Positions 25,683 to 35,182 are shown, counted from the first letter of the stretch. The stretch: 64,000 bases of DNA from Kribbella catacumbae DSM 19601 (GCF_000372465.1 NZ_AQUZ01000004.1:231660-295659); one strand, 5' to 3'. Translations and numbers: made by a program. Notes: generated by a model from the letters alone, not told the origin.

Positions 25683-26993
25683 CTACACCGAATCCGCAGA
25701 TTCTCCCGCCGGTGCCGGCCCGGCGACCAACTCACGCGACCGATCGGCCACGGCCATCGCGGCCAACGCCGTGGTCAGCGGGACGGCCGCGATGATGCCA
25801 AGACTTCCGACCAGACCTCGGACGACTTCCACCGCCACGATCTCGGTACTGAGCAGATACCCCGTCGACACCCCACCGATCGCGAACACCATCAGGATCG
25901 GCAGCGCCGCGCCCGCATAAGCCAGGACGAGGGTGTTGACCACCGAGGCCACGTGGGCGCGACCGATCCTGAGCCCGGCCCCGATCAGTTCGGACCGGCT
26001 CGCCTCCGGGTTGGCCGCGGACAGCTCCCAGACGGCGCTCGCCTGGGTCACCGTCACATCGTCGAGCACCCCGAGACACCCGATGACGATGCCGGCCACG
26101 AGCAGTCCGGTGAGATCGAGATCGGGCACGAAGGCCTTGACCACCGACGGGCCATCACCGGCCAGACCGGAGAACGAACTAACCTTGACGAAGGCCCAGC
26201 CGAGAAAGGCGGTCAGGCCCAGCGAAGCGATCGTCCCGGCCAGAGCCACCGACGTTTGCGCATTGACGCCATGGGTGAGATAGAGCGCGATGACCATGAT
26301 CACCGAGCCGCCGACCACCGCCACCAGCAATGGATTCGAGCCCTTCAGGATGGCGGGCAGGATGAACTGCGTCAGGGTCAGCGCGGTCATGGCCAGCGCA
26401 CCCAGCGCGGCGACTCCCCGCCAGCGCGACAACGCGATCACCGCGATCCCGAAGATCACCGCGAGCGCGACGAGCGGGAACGTGCGGTCGTGGTCGACGT
26501 ACTGGTACCGATTGGCGATCGGCGCGCCCTCCTGGACCCCCAGGATCACCCGGTCGTCGACCTTGACCGGAACCGCGGCATTCTTGCCCTTGGGCACCTC
26601 GACCGGCACCTGGAGCCCTTTGTCCGTGCCGGGTGCGCTGCGGAGCTTGACCGTCGCCTGGTCGCAGTCGGCAGGCGACTCGGGACAGGGCTTGAGCGCC
26701 GTCACCGTGCCACTCGCCCCGGTCTGCTCGGCGGCCGCGATCTTCATGTCGCCACCCGGCCACATCACGATCATGGCGATCACGGCGGCCGCGATCAGCG
26801 GGATCAGCAGCGCGGCGACCACTATCCGGACGCGCCGGGCGACCACCGCGTCGGCGTCGACGACCGAGGTGTCGACCACCGCGTCCCCATGCCCGTGACC
26901 ATGACCATGCCCGTGGCCGCGCGGAATTTCGAGCCGGCGCCCGCGGTTCGACTTGGTGTCGGCGCGCCGCCGTCCTACGGTCCGCTTGGCCAT
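25683..26993 (-). CDS. YibE/F-like membrane protein with His-Gly repeat
   Basis: The 436-residue protein has a cytoplasmic N-terminus with a His-Gly repeat (residues 26-35). A membrane helix (about 57-77) and an extracytoplasmic beta domain with a CPESPADC pair follow (about 80-170). At least seven further helices match the YibE/F family, including GCLGVLDDVTVTQASAVWEL. The function of YibE/F is unknown. The His repeat and the head-to-head position beside the Zur-box promoter of znuA suggest a role in zinc handling, which is inference. Confidence 0.82.
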   Translation of the reverse strand: MAKRTVGRRRADTKSNRGRRLEIPRGHGHGHGHGHGDAVVDTSVVDADAVVARRVRIVVAALLIPLIAAAVIAMIVMWPGGDMKIAAAEQTGASGTVTALKPCPESPADCDQATVKLRSAPGTDKGLQVPVEVPKGKNAAVPVKVDDRVILGVQEGAPIANRYQYVDHDRTFPLVALAVIFGIAVIALSRWRGVAALGALAMTALTLTQFILPAILKGSNPLLVAVVGGSVIMVIALYLTHGVNAQTSVALAGTIASLGLTAFLGWAFVKVSSFSGLAGDGPSVVKAFVPDLDLTGLLVAGIVIGCLGVLDDVTVTQASAVWELSAANPEASRSELIGAGLRIGRAHVASVVNTLVLAYAGAALPILMVFAIGGVSTGYLLSTEIVAVEVVRGLVGSLGIIAAVPLTTALAAMAVADRSRELVAGPAPAGESADSV

Positions 26994-27009
26994 TCGTCAA
27001 CTCCCTGTT

Positions 27010-27046
27010 TTGACAACCATCCCGAGTTAAATGAAAATGATTGTCA
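27010..27046 (+). promoter_or_regulatory. znuA promoter with Zur box
   Basis: TTGACA (27010-27015), a 17-bp spacer and GAAAAT (27033-27038) form a promoter whose -10 region is buried in the AT-rich palindrome TGAAAATGATTGTCA (27032-27046). That palindrome is close to the actinobacterial Zur consensus TGAAAATNATTTTCA. Seven nt separate the -10 from ATG 27046, so zinc-loaded Zur would block a leaderless znuA transcript. Confidence 0.75.
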
Positions 27047-28038
27047 TGAGATCTAGTTCGCGTGCTGTCGTCGCCGGGCTCGCCGCCCTGGCACTGGTCA
27101 CTCTGGCAGGCTGCGGCGACGACGCCGCCAGCGGCTCCGGTGGCGACAAGCTCGACGTGGTTGCTTCGTTCTACCCGCTCGAGTTCATCGCCAAGTCAGT
27201 GGGGGGCGATGCCGTGAACGTCACCACCCTGACCGCCCCCGGCGTCGAGCCGCACGACCTGGAGCTGACTCCCAAGCAGGTTGGCACCATCTCGGCGGCC
27301 AAGCTGGTCCTCTTCGAGAAGGGGCTGCAGCCGGCCGCCGACGAGGCGATCGACCAGAACAACAAGGACGCCGGGTTCGACGTAGCGCCCGCCGCCAAGC
27401 TCGAGGCGACCGGTGCGGACTTCGAGGAGCACGAGGAGGGCGAGTCCGCCCCGAGTACGCCGACCGGCACCGTCAAGCCCGCGGCGTACACCGAGCCGGC
27501 GGCCCACACCGGCGGTGACCTCGACCCGCACTTCTGGCTCGACCCGGTCCGGTACGCCGGTGTCGTGCAGGCCGTCACGGACAAGCTCGTCGCGGTCGAC
27601 GCCGCGCACGCGGACGGCTACAAGCAGCGCGCCGCGACGCTGCTCGGCGAGGTGGGCAAGCTCGACACGGAGTTCAAGACCGGGCTGGCCGACTGCCAGC
27701 TGAAGACGTTCGTGACGAGTCATGAGGCCTTCGCCTACCTCGCGAAGCGGTACGGTCTGACGATGGTCGGCATCGCCGGACTCACCCCGGACGCCGAGCC
27801 GACCCCGGCGCGGATCAAGGAGGTCCAGGACATCGTGCGCAAGCAGAAGGTGACCACGATCTTCTACGAGGAGCTCGTCAGCCCCAAGGTGGCCGAGTCG
27901 ATCGCCCGCGACGTCCACGTCAAGACCGCGGTCCTGAGCCCGATCGAGGGCCTGTCGGACGCGAACTCCCAGGAGACCTACCTCTCGCTGATGCGCGAGA
28001 ATCTGCAGGAGCTCCGGAAGGCGAACAGCTGCGCGTGA
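27046..28038 (+). CDS. znuA: Zinc ABC transporter substrate-binding lipoprotein
   Basis: This cluster A-I binding protein delivers zinc to ZnuB. The signal helix ends in LAGC (Cys23). Metal-binding histidines are H70 in EPHD, H162 in DPHFWLD and the His of TSHEAF, with an acidic EEHEEGE loop (about 127-133) that is common in zinc-specific members. I chose ATG 27046 rather than ATG 27031, because the Zur box and -10 element occupy the first five codons of the longer version. It is coupled to znuC by GTGA. Confidence 0.9.
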   Translation: MRSSSRAVVAGLAALALVTLAGCGDDAASGSGGDKLDVVASFYPLEFIAKSVGGDAVNVTTLTAPGVEPHDLELTPKQVGTISAAKLVLFEKGLQPAADEAIDQNNKDAGFDVAPAAKLEATGADFEEHEEGESAPSTPTGTVKPAAYTEPAAHTGGDLDPHFWLDPVRYAGVVQAVTDKLVAVDAAHADGYKQRAATLLGEVGKLDTEFKTGLADCQLKTFVTSHEAFAYLAKRYGLTMVGIAGLTPDAEPTPARIKEVQDIVRKQKVTTIFYEELVSPKVAESIARDVHVKTAVLSPIEGLSDANSQETYLSLMRENLQELRKANSCA

Positions 28039-28793
28039 CACCACCCAACACTGCTGAGCCAGCCGTCCAGGTCGCCGATCTCTCGGTGGACCTGGGCGGT
28101 CGTCTCGTCCTGCGCGGCGTCGATCTGCAGATCCGCCGCGGCGAGGTCGTCGCCGTGCTCGGCACCAACGGCTCGGGCAAGTCCACCCTGATCCGCACGA
28201 TCGTCGGCCTGCTGCCGGCCGCTCGGGGCGAGGTCAACCTCTTCGGTACGCCGGTACGCCGCTTCCGCCAGTGGAACCGCATCGGCTACGTGCCCCAGCG
28301 GATCACCGCGGCGGGCGGAGTACCGGCCACTGTCGCCGAGGTCGTGTCCTCCGGGCTGCTCTCGAAGCGGCGGTTGTTCCGGCCACTGAAGACCGCTGAG
28401 CGAGCCGCCGTCGACGAGGCGCTGGAGATCGTCGACATGGCCGGCCAGCGCAAGGACGGCGTCGCTGAGTTGTCCGGCGGCCAGCAGCAGCGAGTACTGA
28501 TCGCGCGGGCGCTGGTCTCGGATCCTGAGCTGCTGATCCTGGACGAGCCGACCGCCGGGGTCGACCTGGCGAGTCAGGGCATCTTCGCCGGCGCCATCCG
28601 CGAGCGGGTCGCCCGCGGCACGACCGTGGTGATGGTCAGCCACGACCTCGGGCCGATGGACGCGCTGATCGATCGCTCCATCGTTCTGCGCCGCGGCCGG
28701 ATCGTGTACGACGGCGCGCCGCACGCCTCGCAGACTCATGCCCATGTCCACCCGCACGGGTCGATCCAAGACGAGCCGGGGTGGCTGTCATGA
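28035..28793 (+). CDS. znuC: Zinc ABC transporter ATP-binding protein
   Basis: The 252-residue ATPase powers the zinc importer. Walker A is GTNGSGKST at residues 43-51, the signature LSGGQQQR is present, and Walker B is LLILDEPTAGVD. The last 25 residues carry several histidines (HAHVHPHG), a possible zinc-sensing or binding tail. GTG 28035 overlaps the znuA stop by 4 nt and the end overlaps znuB by ATGA. Confidence 0.92.
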   Translation: MTPPNTAEPAVQVADLSVDLGGRLVLRGVDLQIRRGEVVAVLGTNGSGKSTLIRTIVGLLPAARGEVNLFGTPVRRFRQWNRIGYVPQRITAAGGVPATVAEVVSSGLLSKRRLFRPLKTAERAAVDEALEIVDMAGQRKDGVAELSGGQQQRVLIARALVSDPELLILDEPTAGVDLASQGIFAGAIRERVARGTTVVMVSHDLGPMDALIDRSIVLRRGRIVYDGAPHASQTHAHVHPHGSIQDEPGWLS

Positions 28794-29794
28794 CGATGTT
28801 CGAGCTCGAGTTCATGCAGCGGGCGCTGATCGCCGGGCTGCTCACTGGACTGTCCGCGCCTGCGATCGGCACGTACCTGGTGCAGCGCCGCTTGTCCTTG
28901 ATGGGCGACGGCATCGGCCACATCGCTATCACTGGCGTCGCCCTGGGATTGCTGACCGGCACTGCGCCGGTGCTGACCGCAGTACTGGTCGCCATAGCCG
29001 GTGCTACCGCTATCGAGCTCGTCCGGGCGCGCGGGAAGGCCAGTGGCGACGTAGCTCTCGCACTGCTCTTCTACGGCGGCATTGCGGGCGGCGTACTGCT
29101 CATCGGCCTGGCAGGGCAGGGCGCGGCGACACTGAACACCTACCTGTTCGGCTCCCTGACCACTGTCTCCCCCAGCGACCTGTACGTCGTAGTCGGGCTC
29201 GCCGTGGCCGTACTGGTCGTGGCGATCGGTCTGGGGCCGCAACTGTTCGCGGTGTGCCAGGACGAGGAGTTCGCTCGCGTCACCGGCCTTCGGGTCCAGC
29301 TGCTGAACCTGCTGATCGCCGTGATGGCTGCAGTGACTGTGACTGTTGCTATGCGCACCGTCGGGCTGCTCCTGGTCAGCGCGCTGATGGTGGTGCCGGT
29401 GGCTACCGCACAGCAGTTCACGCGGTCGTTCCGCAGTACCTTCCTGACTGCTTGTGCCCTCGGCGTCACTGCCTGCTTGGCCGGCATCATCACGTCGTAC
29501 AACGCCAATGTCGCTCCCGGCGCCACCATCGTCGTACTGGCTCTGGCGGGCTTCGTGGTCGCCGCGATCGCCGGCACCCTGGTACGGCGGCGCCGCGGCG
29601 TCCTCGCGCCGCTGCCGGACGAGGAGCCCGAGATCGGCGTACCGGTTCCGGCACCGCACGTGGTGAGCTCCGCCCACCAGCACGCCCACGACCCGAAGTG
29701 CGGGCACCCGGCTGTCGAGCACGGCGACCACGTCGACTACGTTCACGACGGTCATCTCCACGCGGCGCACGGAGACCATTGGGATGAGCACTAG
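28790..29794 (+). CDS. znuB: Zinc ABC transporter permease
   Basis: This 334-residue permease of the ABC-3 family has about eight to nine membrane helices up to residue 265, including a GDGIGHIAITGVALGLL stretch near the N-terminus. A cytoplasmic C-terminal tail of about 60 residues is very rich in His (HQHAHD, HDGHLHAAHGDH). The tail probably binds zinc. I chose ATG 28790 in the ATGA overlap with znuC instead of GTG 28781. Confidence 0.9.
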   Translation: MTMFELEFMQRALIAGLLTGLSAPAIGTYLVQRRLSLMGDGIGHIAITGVALGLLTGTAPVLTAVLVAIAGATAIELVRARGKASGDVALALLFYGGIAGGVLLIGLAGQGAATLNTYLFGSLTTVSPSDLYVVVGLAVAVLVVAIGLGPQLFAVCQDEEFARVTGLRVQLLNLLIAVMAAVTVTVAMRTVGLLLVSALMVVPVATAQQFTRSFRSTFLTACALGVTACLAGIITSYNANVAPGATIVVLALAGFVVAAIAGTLVRRRRGVLAPLPDEEPEIGVPVPAPHVVSSAHQHAHDPKCGHPAVEHGDHVDYVHDGHLHAAHGDHWDEH

Positions 29795-29810
29795 TCCTCC
29801 CCGGAGGACT
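29793..29810. terminator. Hairpin at the end of znuB
   Basis: AGTCCTCC and GGAGGACT flank two bases, beginning inside the znuB stop codon. The short, strong stem may stop or thin out transcription before zur, which lies 70 bp further on. Confidence 0.5.
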
Positions 29811-29880
29811 TGGTTGTTGACTTCTGAGAGAATTGGCGGGTTGCCGCGGAAATCACGGTGACGAGATGACAGGAGGAACG

Positions 29881-30276
29881 GTGGCCATCGGAACACGCTC
29901 GACCCGTCAGCGCGCGGCGGTCGCTTCCGCGCTCGACAACCTCGACGACTTCCGGACGGCCCAGGAGATCCACCAGGAGCTCCGGGGTGCTGGTGAGGCC
30001 GTCGGCCTGACTACGGTCTACCGGACCCTGCAGGCCCTCGCCGACTCCCGCGAGGTCGACGTCTTGCGCACGGCCGACGGCGAAACGGCGTACCGGCGCT
30101 GCTCGAAGGGCCATCACCACCACCTGGTCTGCCGCAACTGCGGCCGGACGGTCGAGGTGGAGGGTCCGGCCGTCGAGCGCTGGGCCGACAAGGTCGCCGC
30201 CGAGCACGGCTACGCCGACATCAGCCACACCCTGGAAATCTTCGGCACCTGCCAGGACTGCCAGAAGCCCGCCTGA
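29881..30276 (+). CDS. zur: Zinc uptake regulator, Fur family
   Basis: This 131-residue repressor has a winged-helix domain (TRQRAAVASAL through GLTTVYRTLQALADS) and the dimerisation/metal part, with HHHHLVCRNCG and a terminal CQDC. The two CxxC pairs form the structural zinc site, and the His cluster plus E/H residues form the sensing site. I chose GTG 29881 behind AGGAGG rather than ATG 29866 or 29833. It follows znuACB and most likely represses znuA through the box at 27032. Confidence 0.9.
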   Translation: MAIGTRSTRQRAAVASALDNLDDFRTAQEIHQELRGAGEAVGLTTVYRTLQALADSREVDVLRTADGETAYRRCSKGHHHHLVCRNCGRTVEVEGPAVERWADKVAAEHGYADISHTLEIFGTCQDCQKPA

Positions 30277-30283
30277 GAAGGCC

Positions 30284-30383
30284 GGTCCGCCACCACACAC
30301 CAACCTCCGCGGCACGCCTCCGGAACCTCTCGCCTGAGCGTGCGCCCGTCGCCGCGACGCGACTTAGTGTGTGGTGGCGGTCC
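30284..30383. repeat. 100-bp inverted-repeat element, copy 2
   Basis: The element has the same exact length as the copies at 2115 and 37760. Its inner 14 bp (CCGCCACCACACAC at 30287, GTGTGTGGTGGCGG at 30367) pair perfectly and the outer end is GGTCC on both strands. It fills the convergent gap between zur and the metallo-hydrolase gene, so it may also act as a bidirectional terminator. Confidence 0.78.
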
Positions 30384-30389
30384 GGGTTG

Positions 30390-30995
30390 TCAGCTGATGT
30401 TGGCGACTTCGGCAGCGATGGTGGTGGTGTCGCCGTGGCCGGTGTGGACGATGGTGTCCGGCGGCAGGGTGAGCAGCTTGGAGCGGATCGACTCCAGGAT
30501 CGTCGGCTTGTCGGAGTACGAGCGGCCGGTTGCGCCGGGTCCGCCGTGGAAGAGCGTGTCACCGGTGAAGACCGCGTTGAGGTCCTCCGCGTAGAGACAC
30601 GTGCTGCCCGGGCTGTGGCCGGGGGTGTGGATCGCACGCAACGTCGTACCGGCGACCTCGAAGGTGGTGCCGTCGGCGAGCTCGTGGTCCGGAGACACGT
30701 CGTACTGCGTGTCCCACAGCATCCGGTCCGCCGGGTTGAGCCAGACGGGCGCCTTCGCAGCGTCGCGGAAGTCGCCGGCCGCGTTGATGTGGTCGTTGTG
30801 GCCGTGCGTGCAGATCAGCGCGACCACCCGGCGATCACCGACGGCCTCCACCAGCGCGGCGGCATCGTGGGCGGCGTCGATGACGAGTACCTCCTCGTCG
30901 TCGCCCACCAGCCAGACGTTGTTGTCGACGTCCCACGTGCCGCCGTCGAGGCTGAACGTGCCGGACGTGACGAGCCGCTCGATCCGGGCCGGCAT
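30390..30995 (-). CDS. MBL-fold metallo-hydrolase linked to mycothiol detoxification
   Basis: The 201-residue metallo-beta-lactamase-fold enzyme carries THGHNDH (H64, H66, D68, H69), the later ligands in HTPGHSPG and FTGDTLF, and a terminal HTGHGD. That is the dinuclear zinc site of glyoxalase-II-type thioesterases. Its start overlaps the last base of the S-(hydroxymethyl)mycothiol dehydrogenase gene, so the most economical role is hydrolysis of the mycothiol thioester, releasing formate and mycothiol. That role is inferred from context. Confidence 0.85.
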   Translation of the reverse strand: MPARIERLVTSGTFSLDGGTWDVDNNVWLVGDDEEVLVIDAAHDAAALVEAVGDRRVVALICTHGHNDHINAAGDFRDAAKAPVWLNPADRMLWDTQYDVSPDHELADGTTFEVAGTTLRAIHTPGHSPGSTCLYAEDLNAVFTGDTLFHGGPGATGRSYSDKPTILESIRSKLLTLPPDTIVHTGHGDTTTIAAEVANIS

Positions 30996-32089
30996 CAGAA
31001 CAGCACCACCGATCGCAGGACGTCGCCGTGGTGCATCTTGGCGAAGGCGGCCTCGACCTCGTCCAGCGCGATCGTCTCGGACACGAACCGGTCCAGCGGC
31101 AACCGTCCCTGCAGGTGCAGATCGATCAGCAGCGGGAAGTCCCGGCTGGGCAGGCAGTCGCCGTACCAGCTCGACTTGAGCGAGCCGCCCCGGCCGAAGA
31201 AGTCGATCAACGGCATGTCGAGCGTCATGTCGGGTGTCGGTACGCCGACCAGCACCACGGTCCCGGCCAGGTCACGCGCGTAGAAGGCCTGCTTCCAGGT
31301 CTCCGGGCGGCCGACGGCGTCGATCACCACGTCCGCGCCGAAGCCACCGGTGAGTTCCTGGACCGCGGCGACTACGCCGTCGTGATCCAGGTCCTTCGAG
31401 TTGATCGTGTGCGTCGCGCCGAGCTCCTGCGCGACGTCGAGCTTGCGCTGGTCGATGTCCAGCGCGATCACCCGGGCGGCTCCGGCCAGCCGGGCGCCGA
31501 CGACGGCCGCAGTACCGACTCCGCCGCAGCCGATCACCGCGACGGTGTCACCGCGACCGACGTTGCCTGTGTTCACCGCGGCGCCGAGGCCGGCCATCAC
31601 GCCACAGCCGAGCAGGCCGGCCACCTCGGCCTTCGCGGCCGGGTCGACCTTCGTGCACTGACCGGCCGCGACCAGGGTCTTCTCGACGAACGCGCCGATG
31701 CCGAGCGCGGGCGACAGCTCGGTGCCGTCGGCAAGGGTCATCTTCTGCTTCGCGTTGTGCGTGTTGAAGCAGTACCACGGGCGCCCGCGCAGGCAGGCGC
31801 GACAGGAGCCGCAGACGGCCCGCCAGTTCAGTACGACGAAGTCGCCGGGCGCGACGTCAGTGACGCCTTCACCGACCGACTCGACCACACCGGCCGCCTC
31901 ATGGCCGAGCAGGAAAGGGAACTCATCGTTGATGCCGCCCTCGCGGTAGTGCAGGTCCGTATGGCAGACGCCGCACGCCTGCACCTTCACCACCGCCTCC
32001 CCCGGGCCGGGATCGGGGATCGTGATCTCTTCGATGGTCACTGGTGCGCCCTTGCTCAGGGCGACGACTCCACGCACGGTCTGACTCAT
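30995..32089 (-). CDS. mscR: S-(hydroxymethyl)mycothiol dehydrogenase
   Basis: This 364-residue zinc alcohol dehydrogenase oxidises the formaldehyde-mycothiol adduct with NAD. It shows the catalytic zinc motif [22 protein letters not shown], the structural zinc cysteines [15 protein letters not shown], and the NAD-binding [10 protein letters not shown]. The sequence [14 protein letters not shown] is characteristic of the mycothiol-dependent branch. It starts at ATG 32089. The palindrome GACACCTGTGTC (32121-32132) lies upstream, in the gap shared with the divergent ABC operon. Confidence 0.9.
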   Translation of the reverse strand: MSQTVRGVVALSKGAPVTIEEITIPDPGPGEAVVKVQACGVCHTDLHYREGGINDEFPFLLGHEAAGVVESVGEGVTDVAPGDFVVLNWRAVCGSCRACLRGRPWYCFNTHNAKQKMTLADGTELSPALGIGAFVEKTLVAAGQCTKVDPAAKAEVAGLLGCGVMAGLGAAVNTGNVGRGDTVAVIGCGGVGTAAVVGARLAGAARVIALDIDQRKLDVAQELGATHTINSKDLDHDGVVAAVQELTGGFGADVVIDAVGRPETWKQAFYARDLAGTVVLVGVPTPDMTLDMPLIDFFGRGGSLKSSWYGDCLPSRDFPLLIDLHLQGRLPLDRFVSETIALDEVEAAFAKMHHGDVLRSVVLF

Positions 32090-32204
32090 CCCCCGACGCT
32101 ATCTGGCCAGGCGTCGTCTTGACACCTGTGTCCACCGGTCGGGGGACAGAGCGTCAGCCGGGAGGTGCTTCCGCGAGGCAGTGCCGGACAGGGATGGTTG
32201 AGCC

Positions 32205-33092
32205 ATGACCGACACAGACAACGCAGTGAGGGTGCGGGGCCTGGTGAAGCGCTACCCGGACAAGGTGGCCGTGGCCGGCGTCGACCTGGACATCCATCGT
32301 GGTGAGGTGTTCGCCCTGCTCGGGCCGAACGGCGCGGGCAAGACCACCACCGTGGAGGTGCTGGAGGGGTACCGCCGAGCGGACGAGGGCGAGATCAGCG
32401 TGCTCGGCGTCGACCCCGCCAAGGGCGACCGGGTCTGGCGCAGCCGGCTCGGCATCGTGGCGCAGACCTCCAGGGACGAGGCGGAACTGACGGTCGCCGA
32501 ACTGGTCAACCACTACGCCGGCTACTACCCGGACCCGCGCGACCCCGACGAGGTGATCGCGTCGGTGGGGCTGGACGAGAAGCGCAAGACCCGGACCCGG
32601 AAGCTGTCCGGCGGTCAGCGCCGCCGGCTCGACGTCGCGCTCGGGGTGGTCGGCAACCCGGAACTGCTGTTCCTGGACGAGCCGACCACCGGGTTCGACC
32701 CCGAGGCCCGCCGCCAGTTCTGGACCCTGATCGAGGACCTGCGCACCGAGGGCACCACCATTCTGCTGACCACCCACTACCTGGACGAGGCCGAGCACCT
32801 GGCCGACCGGGTCGGCGTGATCGCGGACGGCCGGATGATCGAGGTCGGTACCCCGGAGACGCTCGGCGGCCGCGGCGCCCGGACCGCGCGGGTGTCCTGG
32901 CTGGACGGCGACGGAGCCCACGTCGTACGGACCGACCAGCCGACCGCGGAGGTCGCGGCGCTGATGGCCCGGTTCGGCGGCGAGGTACCGGAACTCGAGA
33001 TCCGCCGCCCGAGCCTGGAAGACATCTACCTGGACCTGATCGCGTCGGTCGGCGTCACCGCCGACGCTGCCCTCGAAGGAGCCGTTCGATGA
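32205..33092 (+). CDS. ABC exporter ATP-binding protein
   Basis: The 295-residue ATPase of the drug-exporter (DrrA/NatA) type has Walker A GPNGAGKTTT, signature LSGGQRRRLD and Walker B LLFLDEPTTGFDPEA, followed by the DrrA-type C-terminal region GTPETLGGRG and IRRPSLEDIYL. It overlaps the permease start by 4 nt and is followed by a histidine kinase and response regulator, so the two-component system probably controls export of an antibiotic or lipid. Confidence 0.9.
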   Translation: MTDTDNAVRVRGLVKRYPDKVAVAGVDLDIHRGEVFALLGPNGAGKTTTVEVLEGYRRADEGEISVLGVDPAKGDRVWRSRLGIVAQTSRDEAELTVAELVNHYAGYYPDPRDPDEVIASVGLDEKRKTRTRKLSGGQRRRLDVALGVVGNPELLFLDEPTTGFDPEARRQFWTLIEDLRTEGTTILLTTHYLDEAEHLADRVGVIADGRMIEVGTPETLGGRGARTARVSWLDGDGAHVVRTDQPTAEVAALMARFGGEVPELEIRRPSLEDIYLDLIASVGVTADAALEGAVR

Positions 33093-33931
33093 GCGCCGCC
33101 AGCGCCCCCATCCGCAATGTCACCGGCAAGCCGCTGCCGTCGACGGTCAGGGTCGGCCTGTCCCGGACCGGGCTGGAGGTGAAGCAGTTCTTCCGGGAGA
33201 AGGAGCAGCTGATCTTCACCTTCTTCTTCCCGATCATCTTCCTGGGCATCTTCTCGGCCGTCTTCAGCGATAGCGACTTTCAGGGAGGCGTCAACGCCGC
33301 CACCTACTTCACCCCGGGGATGATCGCCTCCGGCATCTTCCTGACCAGCTTCCAGTCGCTCGCGATCACCATCGCGCTGGAGCGCGACGAGGACCTGCTG
33401 AAGCGGCTGCGCGGTACGCCGATGTCGCCGCAGTCCTACTTCTTCGGCAAGATCGGGCTGGTCCTGGTCACCTCGATCGCGCAGTTCGGACTGCTGCTCG
33501 CGATCGCCGGGCTGCTGCTCGGGGTGGACATCCCGAGCGAGCCGTCGAAGTGGCTGAACTTCGTCTGGATCTTCGTCCTCGGTACGGCGTCCGGCTCGGC
33601 GCTGGGGATCGCGTTCTCCGTCGTCCCGAAGTCCGGCAAGGCGGCCTCCGCGGTCGTCACCCCGGTGGTCCTGCTGCTGCAGTTCATGTCCGGCGTGTAC
33701 TTCGTCTACAGCAGCCTGCCGTCCTGGATGCGCGACGTCGCGTCGGTCTTTCCGCTGAAGTGGCTGGCCCAGGGTATGCGATCGGTGTTCCTGCCGGACG
33801 CCTTCGAGGTGAACGAGCCCGGCGGCTCCTGGCAGCTCGGCCTCGGCGCGATCGTGCTCAGCGTCTGGCTCGTCCTCGGGCTGGTCGTCGCCCAGCGGGT
33901 GTTCCGCTGGACCCGCCGGGACGCCGGCTGA
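33089..33931 (+). CDS. ABC-2 type exporter permease
   Basis: The 280-residue permease has six predicted membrane helices in the ABC-2 pattern, starting at EQLIFTFFFPIIFLGIFSAV (about 46-65). The conserved late motif is FPLKWLAQGMRSVFLPD. It pairs with the upstream ATPase through an ATGA overlap. A 7-bp-stem hairpin (33932-33952) directly follows and runs into the kinase's ribosome site, which could separate the expression levels of exporter and kinase. Confidence 0.88.
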   Translation: MSAASAPIRNVTGKPLPSTVRVGLSRTGLEVKQFFREKEQLIFTFFFPIIFLGIFSAVFSDSDFQGGVNAATYFTPGMIASGIFLTSFQSLAITIALERDEDLLKRLRGTPMSPQSYFFGKIGLVLVTSIAQFGLLLAIAGLLLGVDIPSEPSKWLNFVWIFVLGTASGSALGIAFSVVPKSGKAASAVVTPVVLLLQFMSGVYFVYSSLPSWMRDVASVFPLKWLAQGMRSVFLPDAFEVNEPGGSWQLGLGAIVLSVWLVLGLVVAQRVFRWTRRDAG

Positions 33932-33958
33932 CCAACCGGCCAACCCGGTTGGAGGAAG

Positions 33959-35182
33959 ATGGTGACCATGGAGCGCTGCGAGGAACCCACCGATCAGCCG
34001 GTCTGGGTTCGTTCCCTGATCGGCTGGCACGTGGTGTTCTGGTCGCTGCTCGGTGTCACCGCGATCGCGTCGCTGCTGTCGGACCTCAGTTCCGACCGCC
34101 AGATCGTCTACCTCTCGTTGCTGGGCGTGTTCGGGATCGGTTACCAACTGGTGGCCAAGCCCGCGATGACGTCGCGGGCTCGGCTCCCGTCGCATCTGTA
34201 CAGGCTGCTGATGATCGCCTGCGTCGGCGGGATGGTTGCGATCTACCCGCAGTCCATCTTCGTCTTGTTCATCGTCTCGGCGCAGATCTGGCTGCTGAGC
34301 GAAGGAATTCCCGACGGCGTGCTGTTCACGCTGGCCCTGCTCGCCACCGTCGGCGCGGCCCAGCTGTGGGCGTCCGGCTGGACTACGGCCGCAGCGATGG
34401 AAATCTGGCCGTGGCTACTGATCAGCCTGGTGGTGAGCGTCCTGTTCGGCGTCTGGGTCGAGCGGGTGATCAACGAGAGCGAGCAGCGCGCCGAGCTGAT
34501 CAGCGAACTGCGGGCCACCCGGGACGAGCTCGCCGCCGCGCACCACACGGCCGGGGTGATGGCCGAGCGGGAGCGAATGGCCCGCGAGATCCACGACACG
34601 CTGGCGCAGGGGATGACCAGCATCGTCATGCTCTCGCAGACGGCCGCGGTCGAGCTCTCCCGCGGTGCTGTCGAGCCTGCGGCTGGTCGATTGGCCGCGA
34701 TCGAGGACACGGCTCGGGAGAACCTTGCCGAGGCGCGGGCGCTGGTGGCCGCGTTCACCCCCGTGGCGTTGACCGGGGCGACGCTGGCCGAAGTACTGCG
34801 GCGGCAGGGTGAGCGGTTCGCGGCGGAGACCGGCGTCGACGTACAGGTGTCTCTCGACATGGGTGATGACGAGGTCGCCGCGTTGCCGCAGGGGCAGCAG
34901 GTGGTGTTGTTGCGGGCCGCGCAGGAGTCGCTGGCGAACGTACGCAAGCATGCCGGGGCGACCCGGGTGCGGATCAAGTTGGGCCTGTCCGCTGACGGGG
35001 TCGCGATCGAGATCAGTGACGACGGGTCTGGGTTCTCGCCATCCGCGCCTGCAGACGGCTATGGACTCGCGGCGATGCGCGGGCGGGTCGAGGAGTCCGG
35101 TGGGACAGTGTCGGTCGACAGCGCGCCAGGGCGCGGTACAAGGGTGCAGGTACTCATCCCGGCGACGGGTCAGGAGGATTGA
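33959..35182 (+). CDS. NarL-type sensor histidine kinase
   Basis: The 407-residue kinase has about five membrane helices (residues 20-165) with little external sequence. A HisKA_3 domain carries the phospho-acceptor His212 in MAREIHDTLAQGMTS. An HATPase domain follows, with the N box around ESLANVRKHAGATR, DDGSGF and the Gly-rich GYGLAAMRGR. Possible starts are ATG 33959, GTG 33962 and ATG 33968; GGAGGA at 33951 fits the latter two better. The sensor type suggests detection of membrane stress, possibly the substrate of the adjacent ABC exporter. Confidence 0.88.
   Translation: MVTMERCEEPTDQPVWVRSLIGWHVVFWSLLGVTAIASLLSDLSSDRQIVYLSLLGVFGIGYQLVAKPAMTSRARLPSHLYRLLMIACVGGMVAIYPQSIFVLFIVSAQIWLLSEGIPDGVLFTLALLATVGAAQLWASGWTTAAAMEIWPWLLISLVVSVLFGVWVERVINESEQRAELISELRATRDELAAAHHTAGVMAERERMAREIHDTLAQGMTSIVMLSQTAAVELSRGAVEPAAGRLAAIEDTARENLAEARALVAAFTPVALTGATLAEVLRRQGERFAAETGVDVQVSLDMGDDEVAALPQGQQVVLLRAAQESLANVRKHAGATRVRIKLGLSADGVAIEISDDGSGFSPSAPADGYGLAAMRGRVEESGGTVSVDSAPGRGTRVQVLIPATGQED

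Noticed and set aside
32119..32132. TTGACA with palindrome GACACCTGTGTC between mscR and the ABC operon
   Set aside because: No -10 box at proper spacing on either strand. Kept only as a note in the mscR entry, not as a promoter.
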